From: Planctomycetota bacterium | GTDB lineage: Bacteria > Planctomycetota > MHYJ01 > JACQXL01 > JACQZI01 | Direction of reading: 5' to 3' | DNA length: 64,000 nucleotides | Assembly (NCBI GenBank): GCA_016207825.1 | Contig: JACQZI010000010.1 | Location: 124,001-188,000 of the forward strand | Shown: piece by piece, positions 1 to 8,556 of the stretch | Position numbering within the stretch: the first letter of the stretch is position 1 | Layout of the letters: each line of letters opens with the position of its first letter | The notes under the pieces: model-generated | Told to the model about the DNA's origin: nothing | The model's database searches: none | What the model saw: the letters and a program-made list of their open reading frames with translations, nothing else | Made by a program: the position numbers and the translations under genes

Positions 1-961
1 TATCGTACGACTTGAAAATCTTTACCTTGCCTTTATTCATATGCATGCCGCCTTTTTCGATATTGAATACATCAAACTCCATTCCGTCGAGCACCGCATT
101 CTTTTTGCCGAGATTAACGTAAACATAACCGTTGGTAAAATCAGAGAAAATGACTTCTCCATCCACCTCAACCGTTTCCCTGTTAAGGCGTATTTTCTGC
201 CTTATTTTATCCAGGCGATCCTGGGCTTCTACCAGCTGCTGGGTAAGCCCGATAATATCCTGTTCTTCCTTCTTTGTATTAAAGCTCAGTTCCTGCGCAA
301 TACTCTTGATTTCACGCACACGGCTTTGGAGATCCGACTCTCCCTGGTCTATAATACCCTTAATCCTGTTCAAAGTAGTAATAACCGATTCGATCTGGGC
401 GTTTATTTCAGCGTTTTTGCTTTCCCACAACTGGCTCACTTCCTGGATTACCTGCAGCTTCTGTTTGCGGGCGGAATCTCGTTCGGAAACGGCGCTGGTT
501 TCCTTCGTTTCGTTGTTCTTGACAATCTGCTCAAGTTCGACGATAAGCTTATCGATTGTCAGGTATTTATCCAGGCTCCCCATGGATGATTCTTCTTCCG
601 GCCAGGAATCGTATTTTTCCAGCTTATGATTTTCCTTAAGGTACGCCACCCACCAGTTAAGATGATCCCTTAGCTTGGCTTTATTGGTCCAGCCGCCTTT
701 TATCTTACGCCACTTACCCTCTTCCCGCCAGCCGACCATCCGGGAAAGCAACAATAACATGTTTTCTTCGGTGGAACATTCGGCAACTGAAACCGATTTT
801 TTATTTATTGCCTGTTCAAGCTTCTTTTCGACCTCTTCGCGCTCTTTTATGCCGGAATAAATGACTATCCCGGTAATTATGATAATCAACCCGCAGACAA
901 TACTGATGTATAACCCGGTTGCTTCTTTGCGGATTTTCTTTTTTATTACTTTACGCGCCAT
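1..961 (-). CDS. Membrane-anchored coiled-coil protein (3' end cut by window edge)
   Basis: The reading frame is open from an ATG at 961 to the window edge, so about 320 residues are visible and the C-terminus is missing. A short basic N-terminus (MARKVIKKKIRK) is followed by one hydrophobic segment at about residues 17-36, then a long charged region rich in Glu, Lys and Gln that should form coiled coil. Near the visible end is a motif of the type YVYVNLGKKNAVLDGMEF. The same kind of motif occurs in the next gene (AFVNLGEKDNLKLGMKF), so the two are tandem paralogues. The start lies 10 bp after the upstream gene's stop, which suggests one operon. The shape suggests an inner-membrane protein with a periplasmic coiled coil and a small beta domain. 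I do not recognise a named family. Confidence 0.8.
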   Translation of the reverse strand, partial: MARKVIKKKIRKEATGLYISIVCGLIIIITGIVIYSGIKEREEVEKKLEQAINKKSVSVAECSTEENMLLLLSRMVGWREEGKWRKIKGGWTNKAKLRDHLNWWVAYLKENHKLEKYDSWPEEESSMGSLDKYLTIDKLIVELEQIVKNNETKETSAVSERDSARKQKLQVIQEVSQLWESKNAEINAQIESVITTLNRIKGIIDQGESDLQSRVREIKSIAQELSFNTKKEEQDIIGLTQQLVEAQDRLDKIRQKIRLNRETVEVDGEVIFSDFTNGYVYVNLGKKNAVLDGMEFDVFNIEKGGMHMNKGKVKIFKSYD

Positions 962-971
962 AATTCATATC

Positions 972-2222
972 TCAATCGCTTAGATAAAACGTCACGCTTT
1001 CTTCCGCTTCCTTGTTTTCCAGGTAAGGGATATTCAAGAGCCTCATGGTTTCATAGGTGGGTAATATCTCATAGTTCCGGCCCAGGATTGCAAAATCCGT
1101 CATCAAAGAAACCTCTGTTTCCACCACCACACCCAGGCTGTTTAATTTGCGCTTGATTTGCTCCAGGTTATAATGGAACATATCCCGTTCAATACTGCCT
1201 ATTAATGCGACATAAAGCGTTTTGTTCGGACGGTAGAAAACATTGGTGATATAATCCCCTTCCAGAATCGGATCCAACTCATCTTCTAACTTATTGATGG
1301 AAACCTGGCTGTATGTTTCGAAAATCTTTTTAACCTCAACCAACCCTTTCCATTTTCTCTTGCCGTTTTTATCACGCCGGAATACCCTGAATTTCATTCC
1401 GAGCTTTAAGTTATCTTTTTCCCCCAGGTTTACGAAAGCGTACCAATCCTTGACCGCCGGGTTAATGATTTTCCCCTGGATTTCAATGATATCACGGTTA
1501 ACCGCTCCTCTTGAAGAATTGGATTCTATTTCCTGCTTGGTCAACTGTATTTTATATTCTATTTTCCTGCGTTCCTCCTGCAATTCGGCTATTTTCTTGT
1601 CACGTACCGCCGTTAATTCGTTTCTTTTACGGTTCAATTCGTCAATCCGGGTGTTATAATTGACGTTTTCATTGGTTTCGATTGCGGAAACCTGATTTTT
1701 CTTGGCGGAAATATCATCGATTTCGGATTTTTTATACTCGTCGATTTTATCGCGAGTTTCCGTAAATTTACGGTAACGCGCCTCGGCAGAAACCTTGCCT
1801 GATTCGGCCAAATTCACCCCAAGGTAGGATGAAGTCACTTTAATCCCCACTATCCCGATAATATCCTCAAGGGTCGAATCTTCGCCCCCGATTTGCTCCT
1901 CACTTGTAATATTGGATTGCAAATTATATAACTTTATTTTATCTTCCAAAAGCTTGCGCACTTTTTCCTTATCCACGACCATACCGTATTGGCTGATTTC
2001 GGTAATATAGGGCGACATTTTCAGGATATCTTCCGTATAATTCCCCTTGCGTTTCTCGACGATTTTGGTCTCCGCTTCTTTTTCCTTGATATTTTCTATT
2101 ATTATCAGGGTGCGCCCGGTTATGATGTAAGAAGTGACGATTCCGATACAAGCAACCATTACCAATATCACCACCACGAAATTGGCGATGCCTGAATTGT
2201 CCTTTAGATTTGAATCTCTCAT
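972..2222 (-). CDS. Membrane-anchored coiled-coil protein with C-terminal beta/BRCT-like region
   Basis: This protein of about 416 residues has one N-terminal membrane segment (FVVVILVMVACIGIVTSYII), a central coiled coil of about 200 residues, then an SH3-like stretch (YAFVNLGEKDNLKLGMKFRV). The C-terminus contains LYVALIGSIERDMF and a glycine-rich turn that loosely resemble a BRCT-type fold; that part is a guess. It is a paralogue of the gene that follows it. The longer frame starts at 2273, but a strong promoter (2230-2258) overlaps that extension, so I chose ATG 2222 (MRDSNLKDN). The predicted transcription start coincides with this ATG, so the message may be leaderless. Function unknown. 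Confidence 0.75.
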   Translation of the reverse strand: MRDSNLKDNSGIANFVVVILVMVACIGIVTSYIITGRTLIIIENIKEKEAETKIVEKRKGNYTEDILKMSPYITEISQYGMVVDKEKVRKLLEDKIKLYNLQSNITSEEQIGGEDSTLEDIIGIVGIKVTSSYLGVNLAESGKVSAEARYRKFTETRDKIDEYKKSEIDDISAKKNQVSAIETNENVNYNTRIDELNRKRNELTAVRDKKIAELQEERRKIEYKIQLTKQEIESNSSRGAVNRDIIEIQGKIINPAVKDWYAFVNLGEKDNLKLGMKFRVFRRDKNGKRKWKGLVEVKKIFETYSQVSINKLEDELDPILEGDYITNVFYRPNKTLYVALIGSIERDMFHYNLEQIKRKLNSLGVVVETEVSLMTDFAILGRNYEILPTYETMRLLNIPYLENKEAEESVTFYLSD

Positions 2223-2229
2223 GGCAGCC

Positions 2230-2258
2230 ATATTAAATTTATTATTTAAATTTGTCAA
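2230..2258 (-). promoter_or_regulatory. Sigma-70 promoter for the coiled-coil gene pair
   Basis: On the minus strand TTGACA (2258-2253) and TAATAT (2235-2230) are separated by exactly 17 bp. The expected start point is about 7 nt downstream, at the ATG at 2222. Confidence 0.75.
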
Positions 2259-2266
2259 TAAAATAC

Positions 2267-2295
2267 TTGACACTGATTTGATTTTAAACTACAGT
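2267..2295 (+). promoter_or_regulatory. Sigma-70 promoter for coaE-rho
   Basis: TTGACA (2267-2272), a 17-bp spacer and TACAGT (2290-2295) form a plausible promoter. Its -35 box is 8 bp from the -35 box of the divergent promoter at 2230-2258, so the two are back to back. Confidence 0.6.
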
Positions 2296-2380
2296 AACAA
2301 CGATAAATAAGTCAGGACATCTCTAAAACCTCTTCAGTGGAGATATATATCCTGCATTTAATGGTTAGTTCTTCAGGTAA

Positions 2381-2977
2381 GTGCGAAAAAAAATAATAAT
2401 CATAGGGATTTCCGGAGGTATAGGCAGCGGCAAAAGCACGGTCGCCAGATTATTCAAAAAGGCCGGCGCAAAAATAATCGATGCGGATAAAATCGGACAT
2501 GCCGTTTTGAGTCTCCGCGGGATACAAAAAAAATTAGTTAGTTGTTTCGGCAAAGGAGTAATAAGCAAGTCCAACCGGGTTAACCGCCAGTATCTGGGCA
2601 GGCAATGTTTCCTTGACAAGAAAAATATCGCGAACTTAAATAATTTAGTCCACCCGCTTATCCGGAAAGAAATAAAAAAACAGATAAAAGCTTATAAAAA
2701 AGGAATGGTCATACTGGATGCGGCGCTTTTAATGGAAAAAGGGCTGTATAAAATATGCGACTACCTTGTTTTTGTAGACGCCCCTTATAAAACACGTTTA
2801 AAAAGAGTTGTGATGAGAAATTGGTCGAAATCAGAATTAGCCCGGCGCGAAAAATTCCAGGCTTCCCTTTCAACCAAGAGAAAAAAATCGGGATTCATCA
2901 TCTACAATCAAGGTGATTTAAACAACACCAAACAACAAGTTTTACAAATTATTAAACAAATATCTGAAAGGAGCTAA
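2381..2977 (+). CDS. coaE: Dephospho-CoA kinase
   Basis: This 198-residue protein has the normal length for the family and phosphorylates the 3'-hydroxyl of the dephospho-CoA ribose, the last step of coenzyme A synthesis, in the cytoplasm. The P-loop is near the N-terminus ([14 protein letters not shown], about residues 8-21), followed by the substrate-binding stretch [10 protein letters not shown]. Later conserved pieces are VHPLIRKEI and the lid-region arginines near [11 protein letters not shown]. The start is GTG at 2381 with a weak AGG a few bases upstream. rho follows after 4 bp, so the two are probably co-transcribed. Confidence 0.93.
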   Translation: MRKKIIIIGISGGIGSGKSTVARLFKKAGAKIIDADKIGHAVLSLRGIQKKLVSCFGKGVISKSNRVNRQYLGRQCFLDKKNIANLNNLVHPLIRKEIKKQIKAYKKGMVILDAALLMEKGLYKICDYLVFVDAPYKTRLKRVVMRNWSKSELARREKFQASLSTKRKKSGFIIYNQGDLNNTKQQVLQIIKQISERS

Positions 2978-2981
2978 ACCT

Positions 2982-4409
2982 ATGGTTCCAAGAACCCCGA
3001 AAGAAGCCAAAACATCGGAAACCGCCGAAACAAAGTTAAAATCTAAAGCAAAGCCATCAGAAATTAAAGAAATCAAAGAAATTCTCCCTCCCTCTCCCCC
3101 GCCGCCTCCTGCGCCAACCGAAGACACCAAGTATGAGGAAATCAAAAAAGGCGAGCTTTACCTGACAAAACTCCAAAGCATGACCATGGAAGAACTGCTT
3201 AAAACCGCTAAAAGGGAAAACGTCCCTGAATATAGCGGCCTTAAAAAACAGGAGTTAATATTCAAAATACTCAAGGAAAAAGTCAGCCAGAATGGAATGC
3301 TCTACGGGGAAGGTGTGCTGGAAATTCTCCCAGAAGGATTCGGGTTCCTACGCTCACCCAGGTATAATTACCTGCCCAGCCCGGATGATATATATGTATC
3401 TCCTTCCCAAATCAGGCGGTTCAACATGAAAACAGGGCTCGTTGTCTCCGGCCAAATCCGGCCTCCCAAAGAAGGCGAAAAATACTTCGCTCTCCTCAAA
3501 GTAGAGGCAACCAACTACGAAAATCCGGAAAAACTATTCGAAAAAGTATTCTTTGAAGAGTTAACTCCTCTCCATCCGCACGAGCGCCTGATACTGGAAA
3601 CCAGGCCGGATGAAATATCCATGCGCATCATGGACTTAATCACGCCCATCGGCAAGGGACAGCGCGGATTAATCGTCGCCGCGCCCAGGACAGGGAAAAC
3701 CGTGTTCCTGCAGAAAATCGCCAACAGCATCACCACCAACCACCCAGAAGTTTATATGATTGTGTTGCTGATTGACGAACGCCCGGAAGAAGTGACCGAT
3801 ATGGAACGCTCGGTCAAGGGCGAAGTCATCAGCTCCTGCTTTGACGAACCGACCAGCCGCCACCTCCAGGTAGCGGAAATGGTCTCGGAAAAAGCCAAAA
3901 GGCTGGTCGAATACGGAAAAGATGTGGTCATACTCCTGGATTCAATTACCCGTCTGGGAAGGGCTTATAACACATTGGCCCCCCACAGTGGCAAGATAAT
4001 GACCGGCGGTATTGATTCCGGCGCCTTGCAGGGACCCAAAAAATTCTTCGGCGCCGCCCGTAAAATCGAAGAAGGAGGAAGCCTTACCATCCTCGGCACG
4101 GCACTGGTTGATACCGGCAGCAAGATGGATGAAGTAATCTTCGAAGAATTCAAAGGCACCGGCAACATGGAAGTCCATCTGGACCGCCCCATGGCAGACC
4201 GGCGCATCTTCCCGGCAATCGATATCACCATGTCCGGCACCAGGAAAGAAGAGCTGTTGCTCGATCCGGAAGAACTCCGCAGGGTCTGGATGCTGAGGAA
4301 AGGCCTCTTAAGCGAAAAGAAGAATCCCATGGACGCCATGGAATGGCTGATTGAAAATATCAGGAAAACCAAAACCAACGCCGAATTCCTGATGAAATTC
4401 AAAGTTTGA
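2982..4409 (+). CDS. rho: Transcription termination factor Rho
   Basis: Rho is a hexameric RNA-dependent ATPase that ends transcription. The 475 residues begin with a Lys/Glu/Pro-rich extension (about 1-55, with a run of prolines), then a Rho N-domain ([13 protein letters not shown]) and the cold-shock-like RNA-binding domain with EGFGFLRSP and [10 protein letters not shown]. The Walker A motif APRTGKT is at about residues 231-237, [10 protein letters not shown] follows, and Walker B with the Q-loop ([16 protein letters not shown]) is at about 315-330. A strong AGGAG lies 8 nt before ATG 2982. The N-terminal extension is longer than in E. coli Rho, as in many non-proteobacteria. A small GCTCT/AGAGC hairpin follows the stop. 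Confidence 0.97.
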   Translation: MVPRTPKEAKTSETAETKLKSKAKPSEIKEIKEILPPSPPPPPAPTEDTKYEEIKKGELYLTKLQSMTMEELLKTAKRENVPEYSGLKKQELIFKILKEKVSQNGMLYGEGVLEILPEGFGFLRSPRYNYLPSPDDIYVSPSQIRRFNMKTGLVVSGQIRPPKEGEKYFALLKVEATNYENPEKLFEKVFFEELTPLHPHERLILETRPDEISMRIMDLITPIGKGQRGLIVAAPRTGKTVFLQKIANSITTNHPEVYMIVLLIDERPEEVTDMERSVKGEVISSCFDEPTSRHLQVAEMVSEKAKRLVEYGKDVVILLDSITRLGRAYNTLAPHSGKIMTGGIDSGALQGPKKFFGAARKIEEGGSLTILGTALVDTGSKMDEVIFEEFKGTGNMEVHLDRPMADRRIFPAIDITMSGTRKEELLLDPEELRRVWMLRKGLLSEKKNPMDAMEWLIENIRKTKTNAEFLMKFKV

Positions 4410-4487
4410 AGCTCTTGCAGAGCGAAAAACCCCGTACCCGATAGTGGCGCGTGGGTATAATCAAGAATATAAAAGGAACATATTAAT

Positions 4488-5060
4488 ATGAAGCTGAAAG
4501 GCACGAAGACGGAAAAGAACGTATTAGCCTCATTTGCCGGAGAATCGCAGGCGCGCAACCGCTACACCTATTTTGCCGGGGTTGCCCGGAAAGAAGGCTA
4601 TGAACAAATTGCCGCTTTATTCCTGGAAACCGCGGAGAATGAAAAAGAGCATGCCAAGGTATTCTTTAAATTCCTGGAAGGCGGTGATACGGAAATAACC
4701 GCGTCTTATCCGGCCGGAGTTATCGGCACGACCAAAGATAATCTCAAAGCCGCGGCAGACGGTGAAAAGATGGAGTGGGGCACGCTCTATCCGGAAGCGG
4801 AAAAGATTGCCAAGGAAGAATGCTTCCCGGAAATCGCCCGCGCCTTTAACCAGATTGCCAAGGTGGAAAGCCACCACGAACAGCGTTACCGGACACTCCT
4901 TAAAAACGTCACGGACGGCACGGTCTTTAAAAAGGCGAAACCGGTCAAGTGGATATGCCGCAATTGCGGATTCATCCATGAAGGCACGGAAGCCCCGAAA
5001 ACCTGCCCGGCTTGCAGCCATCCGCAGGCCTATTACGAGGTTTTGAGCGAACAGTATTAA
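4488..5060 (+). CDS. rbr: Rubrerythrin
   Basis: Rubrerythrin reduces hydrogen peroxide in anaerobes and microaerophiles. The 190 residues hold an N-terminal four-helix diiron domain (ESQARNRYTYFAGVA, ENEKEHAK, KVESHHEQRY) and a C-terminal rubredoxin-like domain with two CxxC pairs (WICRNCGFIHEG and CPACSHP) that binds one iron. This is the classic two-domain form. Start ATG 4488 has AAGGAA upstream. A TATAAT-like -10 (near 4455) lies in the short gap after rho, so it may have its own promoter. A second ferritin-like gene follows after 14 bp, forming an iron/peroxide defence pair. Confidence 0.95.
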   Translation: MKLKGTKTEKNVLASFAGESQARNRYTYFAGVARKEGYEQIAALFLETAENEKEHAKVFFKFLEGGDTEITASYPAGVIGTTKDNLKAAADGEKMEWGTLYPEAEKIAKEECFPEIARAFNQIAKVESHHEQRYRTLLKNVTDGTVFKKAKPVKWICRNCGFIHEGTEAPKTCPACSHPQAYYEVLSEQY

Positions 5061-5074
5061 GAAAGAAGGTTAGT

Positions 5075-5575
5075 ATGCCCTACGCAAAGCACTTAAGCGC
5101 ACTGGAAGTCTTAGGGATTGCCATAATGTCCGAAATAGAAGCCGCCTCTTATTACAAAAAAATAAAGAACGCGATAAAGAATCCGGCTCTAAAAGAAAAA
5201 CTATCGTTCCTGGTCGGCGAGGAGCAAAAGCACCGCAGGATTCTGGCCGATATTTACCATAAAAAGGCAAATGGGGTAAGGCTTTCCAAGCCGCCGGATT
5301 CGCTCGTTCCCAGGCCAATCACCCAGAAAGGCAAAACGACTGTATCGGTCTTGCTAAAATCAGCCATGAAAGCCGAGCTGGACGCGGAAAATTTTTACAC
5401 CATGCTCATCGGCAAGATGAAAGATCCTCAGGCAAGCATCATTTTAAGGTATATCGCGAAGATGGAAAACAGCCACTATCATATTTTGGAGAACGAGGTG
5501 GAAATAATCAGCCGGGCACGCGACTTAAAAGAGATGATGCACCTAACCGACGAAGCAGTCCATCTCGGTCCGTAA
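5075..5575 (+). CDS. Ferritin-like (rubrerythrin-family) diiron protein
   Basis: The protein has 166 residues from ATG 5075, which has GAAGG upstream. An open frame continues 5' into the rubrerythrin gene, but that ATG lacks a ribosome site. Two repeats carry the ferritin-like pattern of Glu followed by ExxH: SEIEAASYYKKI with GEEQKHRRI, and KAELDAENFY with MENSHYHILENE. There is no rubredoxin domain, unlike its neighbour. It is likely a cytoplasmic diiron protein of the COG1633 type, acting in iron or oxidant handling with rubrerythrin. The exact reaction is not known from sequence. Confidence 0.8.
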   Translation: MPYAKHLSALEVLGIAIMSEIEAASYYKKIKNAIKNPALKEKLSFLVGEEQKHRRILADIYHKKANGVRLSKPPDSLVPRPITQKGKTTVSVLLKSAMKAELDAENFYTMLIGKMKDPQASIILRYIAKMENSHYHILENEVEIISRARDLKEMMHLTDEAVHLGP

Positions 5576-5586
5576 TAAATCTACTC

Positions 5587-6351
5587 CTAACTCACCTCAA
5601 TTGCAAGATACAACAAGTTATTCTCGGTACTAAAGTCAATGCTAACCTTAAAGCCTTTGGTTGAGCATTGATTAACTAATTCATTAATCGCCTTGTTTTC
5701 CTGGCGGATGATTTCAGGGCTGTAATTGTATTGCACAATACGCGCTCCGGATTTGGAGATTTGCTGGACGAATTTATTCCTGAATTCACCTGACTTTTCC
5801 GGCTTGGTTATTGATACCGGTTTCGTGCCGTAGCAATTATCCTGTTTAGTCATCAGTTTCATCACCGCCGAATCTCCGCTTAACCACCGCGCGGCAAAAG
5901 GCCCGGCTCCCCTGATAATATCCTTGTATCCGCTAAAGGGTAAAACTAATTGGCTCTGCCTTAAGGCAACGATATATGCCTTGTCATCAATTGTTTCTAT
6001 AAAACGGCTTGCCCTTTGCGAGCCTACACGCGCAAATGCCTTCTTGGTTTTCCCCGCGTATTTTCGGTGGCTCTTTTTTATCTCCGTTAGCATCTTATTA
6101 ATAATCTGCTCATATTTCTTGCCGGTTTTAGTCAGGTAACCCTGATTAAGCAATTCAATAAATTCTTTTATAGTAGACTTGGCAATCTTTTGGGAGTAGT
6201 CGCCTATTCCGCTAATCGCCTTTTTAAGGTTGAGGCGCATTTTGGGGGCGGCTTTTTTCATGGAATCGCGCCATTTTTCCAGATATTCCCTGGGCGGTTC
6301 TTCCGGAATAAAGACGGCTATCTTGATTTTAGAGAGGATTGGCAGTTCCAT
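5587..6351 (-). CDS. Family P protein, copy P1 (unknown function)
   Basis: This protein of about 254 residues belongs to an unrecognised family with two other intact copies in the window (13164-13955 and 23307-24170). Shared landmarks are an N-terminal SK(I/V) strand with a proline segment, a helix with EKW, a stretch around TKTGKKYEQIINKM, a central GAGPFAARWLSGDSAV region, and a C-terminal helix with ENKAINELVNQ. The GGASH motif of the other copies is replaced here by KGFKVSIDFS. No signal peptide or membrane segment is seen. The open frame extends to TTG 6378, but ATG 6351 (MELPILSK) matches the start of P2. No clear ribosome site is present. A hairpin, a G-rich tract and a 22-bp repeat array lie upstream, then an anti-sigma gene. 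Confidence 0.7.
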   Translation of the reverse strand: MELPILSKIKIAVFIPEEPPREYLEKWRDSMKKAAPKMRLNLKKAISGIGDYSQKIAKSTIKEFIELLNQGYLTKTGKKYEQIINKMLTEIKKSHRKYAGKTKKAFARVGSQRASRFIETIDDKAYIVALRQSQLVLPFSGYKDIIRGAGPFAARWLSGDSAVMKLMTKQDNCYGTKPVSITKPEKSGEFRNKFVQQISKSGARIVQYNYSPEIIRQENKAINELVNQCSTKGFKVSIDFSTENNLLYLAIEVS

Positions 6352-6376
6352 ATCAGATAATATAGCATAGGGAGCC

Positions 6377-6403
6377 AAAAACGCCCACGAAAATGAGGCG
6401 TTT
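6377..6403 (-). terminator. Terminator-like hairpin upstream of P1
   Basis: On the minus strand AAACGCC (6403-6397) pairs with GGCGTTT (6385-6379) across an 11-nt loop, and T residues follow. It sits between the 22-bp array and the start of P1. It could end the sigma/anti-sigma transcript or act as an attenuator for P1. Confidence 0.5.
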
Positions 6404-6433
6404 CCATCCTGTTATTTATATGGCAGTTAGGAA

Positions 6434-6481
6434 CCCCTCCCCCCGCTCTAGGGGTGGGGGGTATCTTACCCCCTACCACCC
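6434..6481 (-). other. G-rich tract and hairpin between array and P1
   Basis: On the P1 coding strand there are G runs at 6481-6479, 6473-6469, 6444-6439 and 6437-6434, separated by a perfect GGGGGTA/TACCCCC hairpin (6456-6473). It resembles the G-rich segments upstream of P3 and of the family P remnant. Four-strand folding would need a long loop, so it is weaker here than at the other loci. Confidence 0.5.
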
Positions 6482-6484
6482 TGT

Positions 6485-6726
6485 GGGATACCGGCACGTA
6501 GCTTAAGGGATACCGACCCGTAGCTGAAATCTACCCTGAGGCACGCTGAAAGAATACCGATACTATGCCTAAATCTACCCGTCCACACGCTGAAATCCAC
6601 CCTGAGACACGCTGAAAGAATACCGGCACGTAGCTGAAGAGATTAGGGCACGTATCTGAAAGGATTAGGACACGTATCTGAAAGGATTATGGCACGTATC
6701 CGAAAAGAATAGAGAGCGTGGCTTGT
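6485..6726 (-). repeat. Tandem array, 11 units of 22 bp (array 1)
   Basis: Eleven successive units of exactly 22 bp fill the gap between the anti-sigma gene and P1. Read on the P1 coding strand, the best units begin GGGTAGATTTCAGCGTG; others read like GGTATTCTTTCAGCTACGTG or AATCCTTTCAGATACGTG, so two or three subfamilies alternate. The unit matches array 2 (22950-23213) in period, phase and orientation relative to the downstream gene. A period of 22 cannot encode a repeated peptide in one frame. No unique spacers are present, so this is not CRISPR. Confidence 0.9.
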
Positions 6727-6728
6727 AT

Positions 6729-7226
6729 CTACACTGCACCGTTTTCTTTAATTACTCCAACATGAGGCGGTATTTTTGACTGGTCGAAATAGACCTTGTT
6801 TTCCCGTTTCAGCCAGCCGGTAGATAAGATAGTTATATACGGCTCGGCTTTTACCTTTTCCGGCAGTTCGGCCAAACTGGTCGGGCCGTGCTCATTGAGG
6901 AATCTCCATATCTTTCCGGCGGTATCGCCGATAGCATTGTCAAGGTCAACCTTGCCTCGTTCCTTGTTGGACGCCTGACCGTAAACCAGACCTTTAATAA
7001 AGGCTTCGTTACGTTGTTTTACTTCGGGTTTGGAATCGTATTCCCTGGCGCACATGGTGGCATAAGTCGCCCGCCAATTCCTTAAGTCATCCTGGCAATT
7101 TTTGCATTTGGCTAAATGATTGAATAGCTCCTCCTGCGGGATATCAATTTTCTCGCCCATGACATAGTTAGTGATGGCTAATTCATACTTCGCGCAGGTA
7201 TTATTTTTTGTCTTTACCGTCTTCAT
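6729..7226 (-). CDS. Zinc-finger anti-sigma factor with winged-helix tail
   Basis: This 165-residue protein has a zinc-finger anti-sigma signature, HLAKCKNCQDDL, at about residues 38-49 (HxxxCxxC). A C-terminal part at about 105-150 (GKIWRFLNEHGPTSLAELPEKV...) resembles the small winged-helix domain of DUF2582. No membrane segment is visible, so it is probably a soluble cytosolic anti-sigma or redox/metal sensor rather than a membrane-anchored one. The gene overlaps the upstream sigma-factor gene by 26 bp, typical of a co-translated sigma/anti-sigma pair. The 22-bp array begins 3 bp after its stop. Confidence 0.75.
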   Translation of the reverse strand: MKTVKTKNNTCAKYELAITNYVMGEKIDIPQEELFNHLAKCKNCQDDLRNWRATYATMCAREYDSKPEVKQRNEAFIKGLVYGQASNKERGKVDLDNAIGDTAGKIWRFLNEHGPTSLAELPEKVKAEPYITILSTGWLKRENKVYFDQSKIPPHVGVIKENGAV

Positions 7227-7806
7227 GTTTTATCCCTTTCAATCTCTTTCTGATATTATAAACTTTCTGTTTAAGAGCGTCAACAGAATATTGTTTGAAT
7301 CTCTCCTTTTTGACAATATCTATATATTCCACCTTTTGGCTGACTAATTGCATCAGTTCCAGCTCTTCATCGTCCAATTTGGAAGAGGCGTCTTTTAATT
7401 GTTCGGCAACATCTTCATAATCCGAGGTGGTCGGCGTGGTTTGTGCATAAAGGACATCCACTAAGTTTGTATCTTCTTTAGTGAAAATCTCCGAGGTGGT
7501 TTTCTTTTCCCTGCGGTGCTTCTTATCCGCATTGAGGCAGGCGAAATAGGTGATTTTATAAACCCATTTATTGAATGCTCCGGGTGTTAACTCCGTAAGT
7601 TTTTTCTGGTTTAACTCATTCCAGATAGTCATAAGGACTTGCTGGCGGACATCATCTAAGAACGATTTATCTTTAACGAATAGGCTGATACCACAGAGGT
7701 AGCCGAGGATGATGGTGGAATAGCGGTTAAGCAGGATTTCCAGCGATGATTTATCTCCTTTGTAGAACGATTCGACTAACTGTTCGTCGGTACGATTATC
7801 TTCCAT
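7201..7806 (-). CDS. ECF-type RNA polymerase sigma factor
   Basis: This 201-residue protein has the layout of group 4 (ECF) sigma factors: a region 2 (about 10-95) with LLNRYSTIILGYLCG, FLDDVRQQVLMTIWNEL and FNKWVYKITYFACLNADKKHRREKK, and a region 4 helix-turn-helix (about 140-195) with DDEELELMQLV and SVDALKQKVYNIRKRLK. It should direct RNA polymerase to a small regulon and be held by the overlapping zinc-finger gene. The target promoters are unknown; the 22-bp array and P1 just downstream are possible targets. It is unrelated in role to the ECF transporter upstream. Confidence 0.8.
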   Translation of the reverse strand: MEDNRTDEQLVESFYKGDKSSLEILLNRYSTIILGYLCGISLFVKDKSFLDDVRQQVLMTIWNELNQKKLTELTPGAFNKWVYKITYFACLNADKKHRREKKTTSEIFTKEDTNLVDVLYAQTTPTTSDYEDVAEQLKDASSKLDDEELELMQLVSQKVEYIDIVKKERFKQYSVDALKQKVYNIRKRLKGIKHEDGKDKK

Positions 7807-7852
7807 ATTCAGTATTCATTAATTCAGTATGGCATACCCGCCTCTAACGGAA

Positions 7853-8551
7853 TTACATTAGCCCATTAGTTTCTAATAGGGCGGTATCGGAAACAATATC
7901 TTTGGCCGGACCATCAGCTATAATTTTCCCTTTATTGATAACTATTACCCGTTGGGTAACTCTGGCTATCATCTCCAGATTATGGCTGGCAATTATCCTG
8001 GTTTGCTTAAGTCCTTTCAATATCTCTATAAAATCTTTGCGGCTGTGCGGGTCAAGATTGGCGGTCGGTTCGTCAAAGACGATTATTTCAGGCTCCAGCA
8101 CTAAAATACCCGCCAAGGCTATCTTTTTCTTCTCGCCAAGGCTCATGTGATGCGGCATTTTATCGGCATAAGCGGACATGCCAAACCGATTGAGAATGGC
8201 ATCTGTCTTTTTCCTGACCTCATTTTCAGGAAGGCCGAGGTTTAATAACCCGAAAGCAATGTCTTCAAACACAGTGGGCATAAAGAGCTGGTCATCCGGG
8301 TCCTGGAATACCATGCCGACTTTCCGGCGGATAGCCCGGATATTGCGGTCATCTACCGGTAGGCTGGAGATTGAAATCGTCCCAGTTGTCGGCCGAAGCG
8401 TGCCGTTAAGGTGAAGTAAGAGCGTGGATTTGCCCGCACCGTTAGAGCCGATAATGCCGACCGATTCGCCCGCACTTACGGACAGGTTTATCCCGTCCAG
8501 TGCCAGATGCCCGTCGGGATATTTGAATACAAGTTCTTTTATGCTTATCAT
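7853..8551 (-). CDS. cbiO: Nickel/cobalt ECF transporter ATPase
   Basis: This 232-residue ABC ATPase powers the ECF-type uptake system encoded upstream. Walker A is GSNGAGKST (about residues 36-44), the Q-loop is [10 protein letters not shown], the signature is [13 protein letters not shown] and Walker B with its switch Glu is [21 protein letters not shown] holds the H-loop. The QDPDDQLF segment is typical of CbiO/EcfA proteins. It starts 6 bp after cbiQ and is the last gene of the operon. The nikR gene and operator upstream point to nickel as substrate (NikO), though CbiO and NikO cannot be told apart by sequence alone. Confidence 0.92.
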   Translation of the reverse strand: MISIKELVFKYPDGHLALDGINLSVSAGESVGIIGSNGAGKSTLLLHLNGTLRPTTGTISISSLPVDDRNIRAIRRKVGMVFQDPDDQLFMPTVFEDIAFGLLNLGLPENEVRKKTDAILNRFGMSAYADKMPHHMSLGEKKKIALAGILVLEPEIIVFDEPTANLDPHSRKDFIEILKGLKQTRIIASHNLEMIARVTQRVIVINKGKIIADGPAKDIVSDTALLETNGLM

Positions 8552-8556
8552 ATAAA

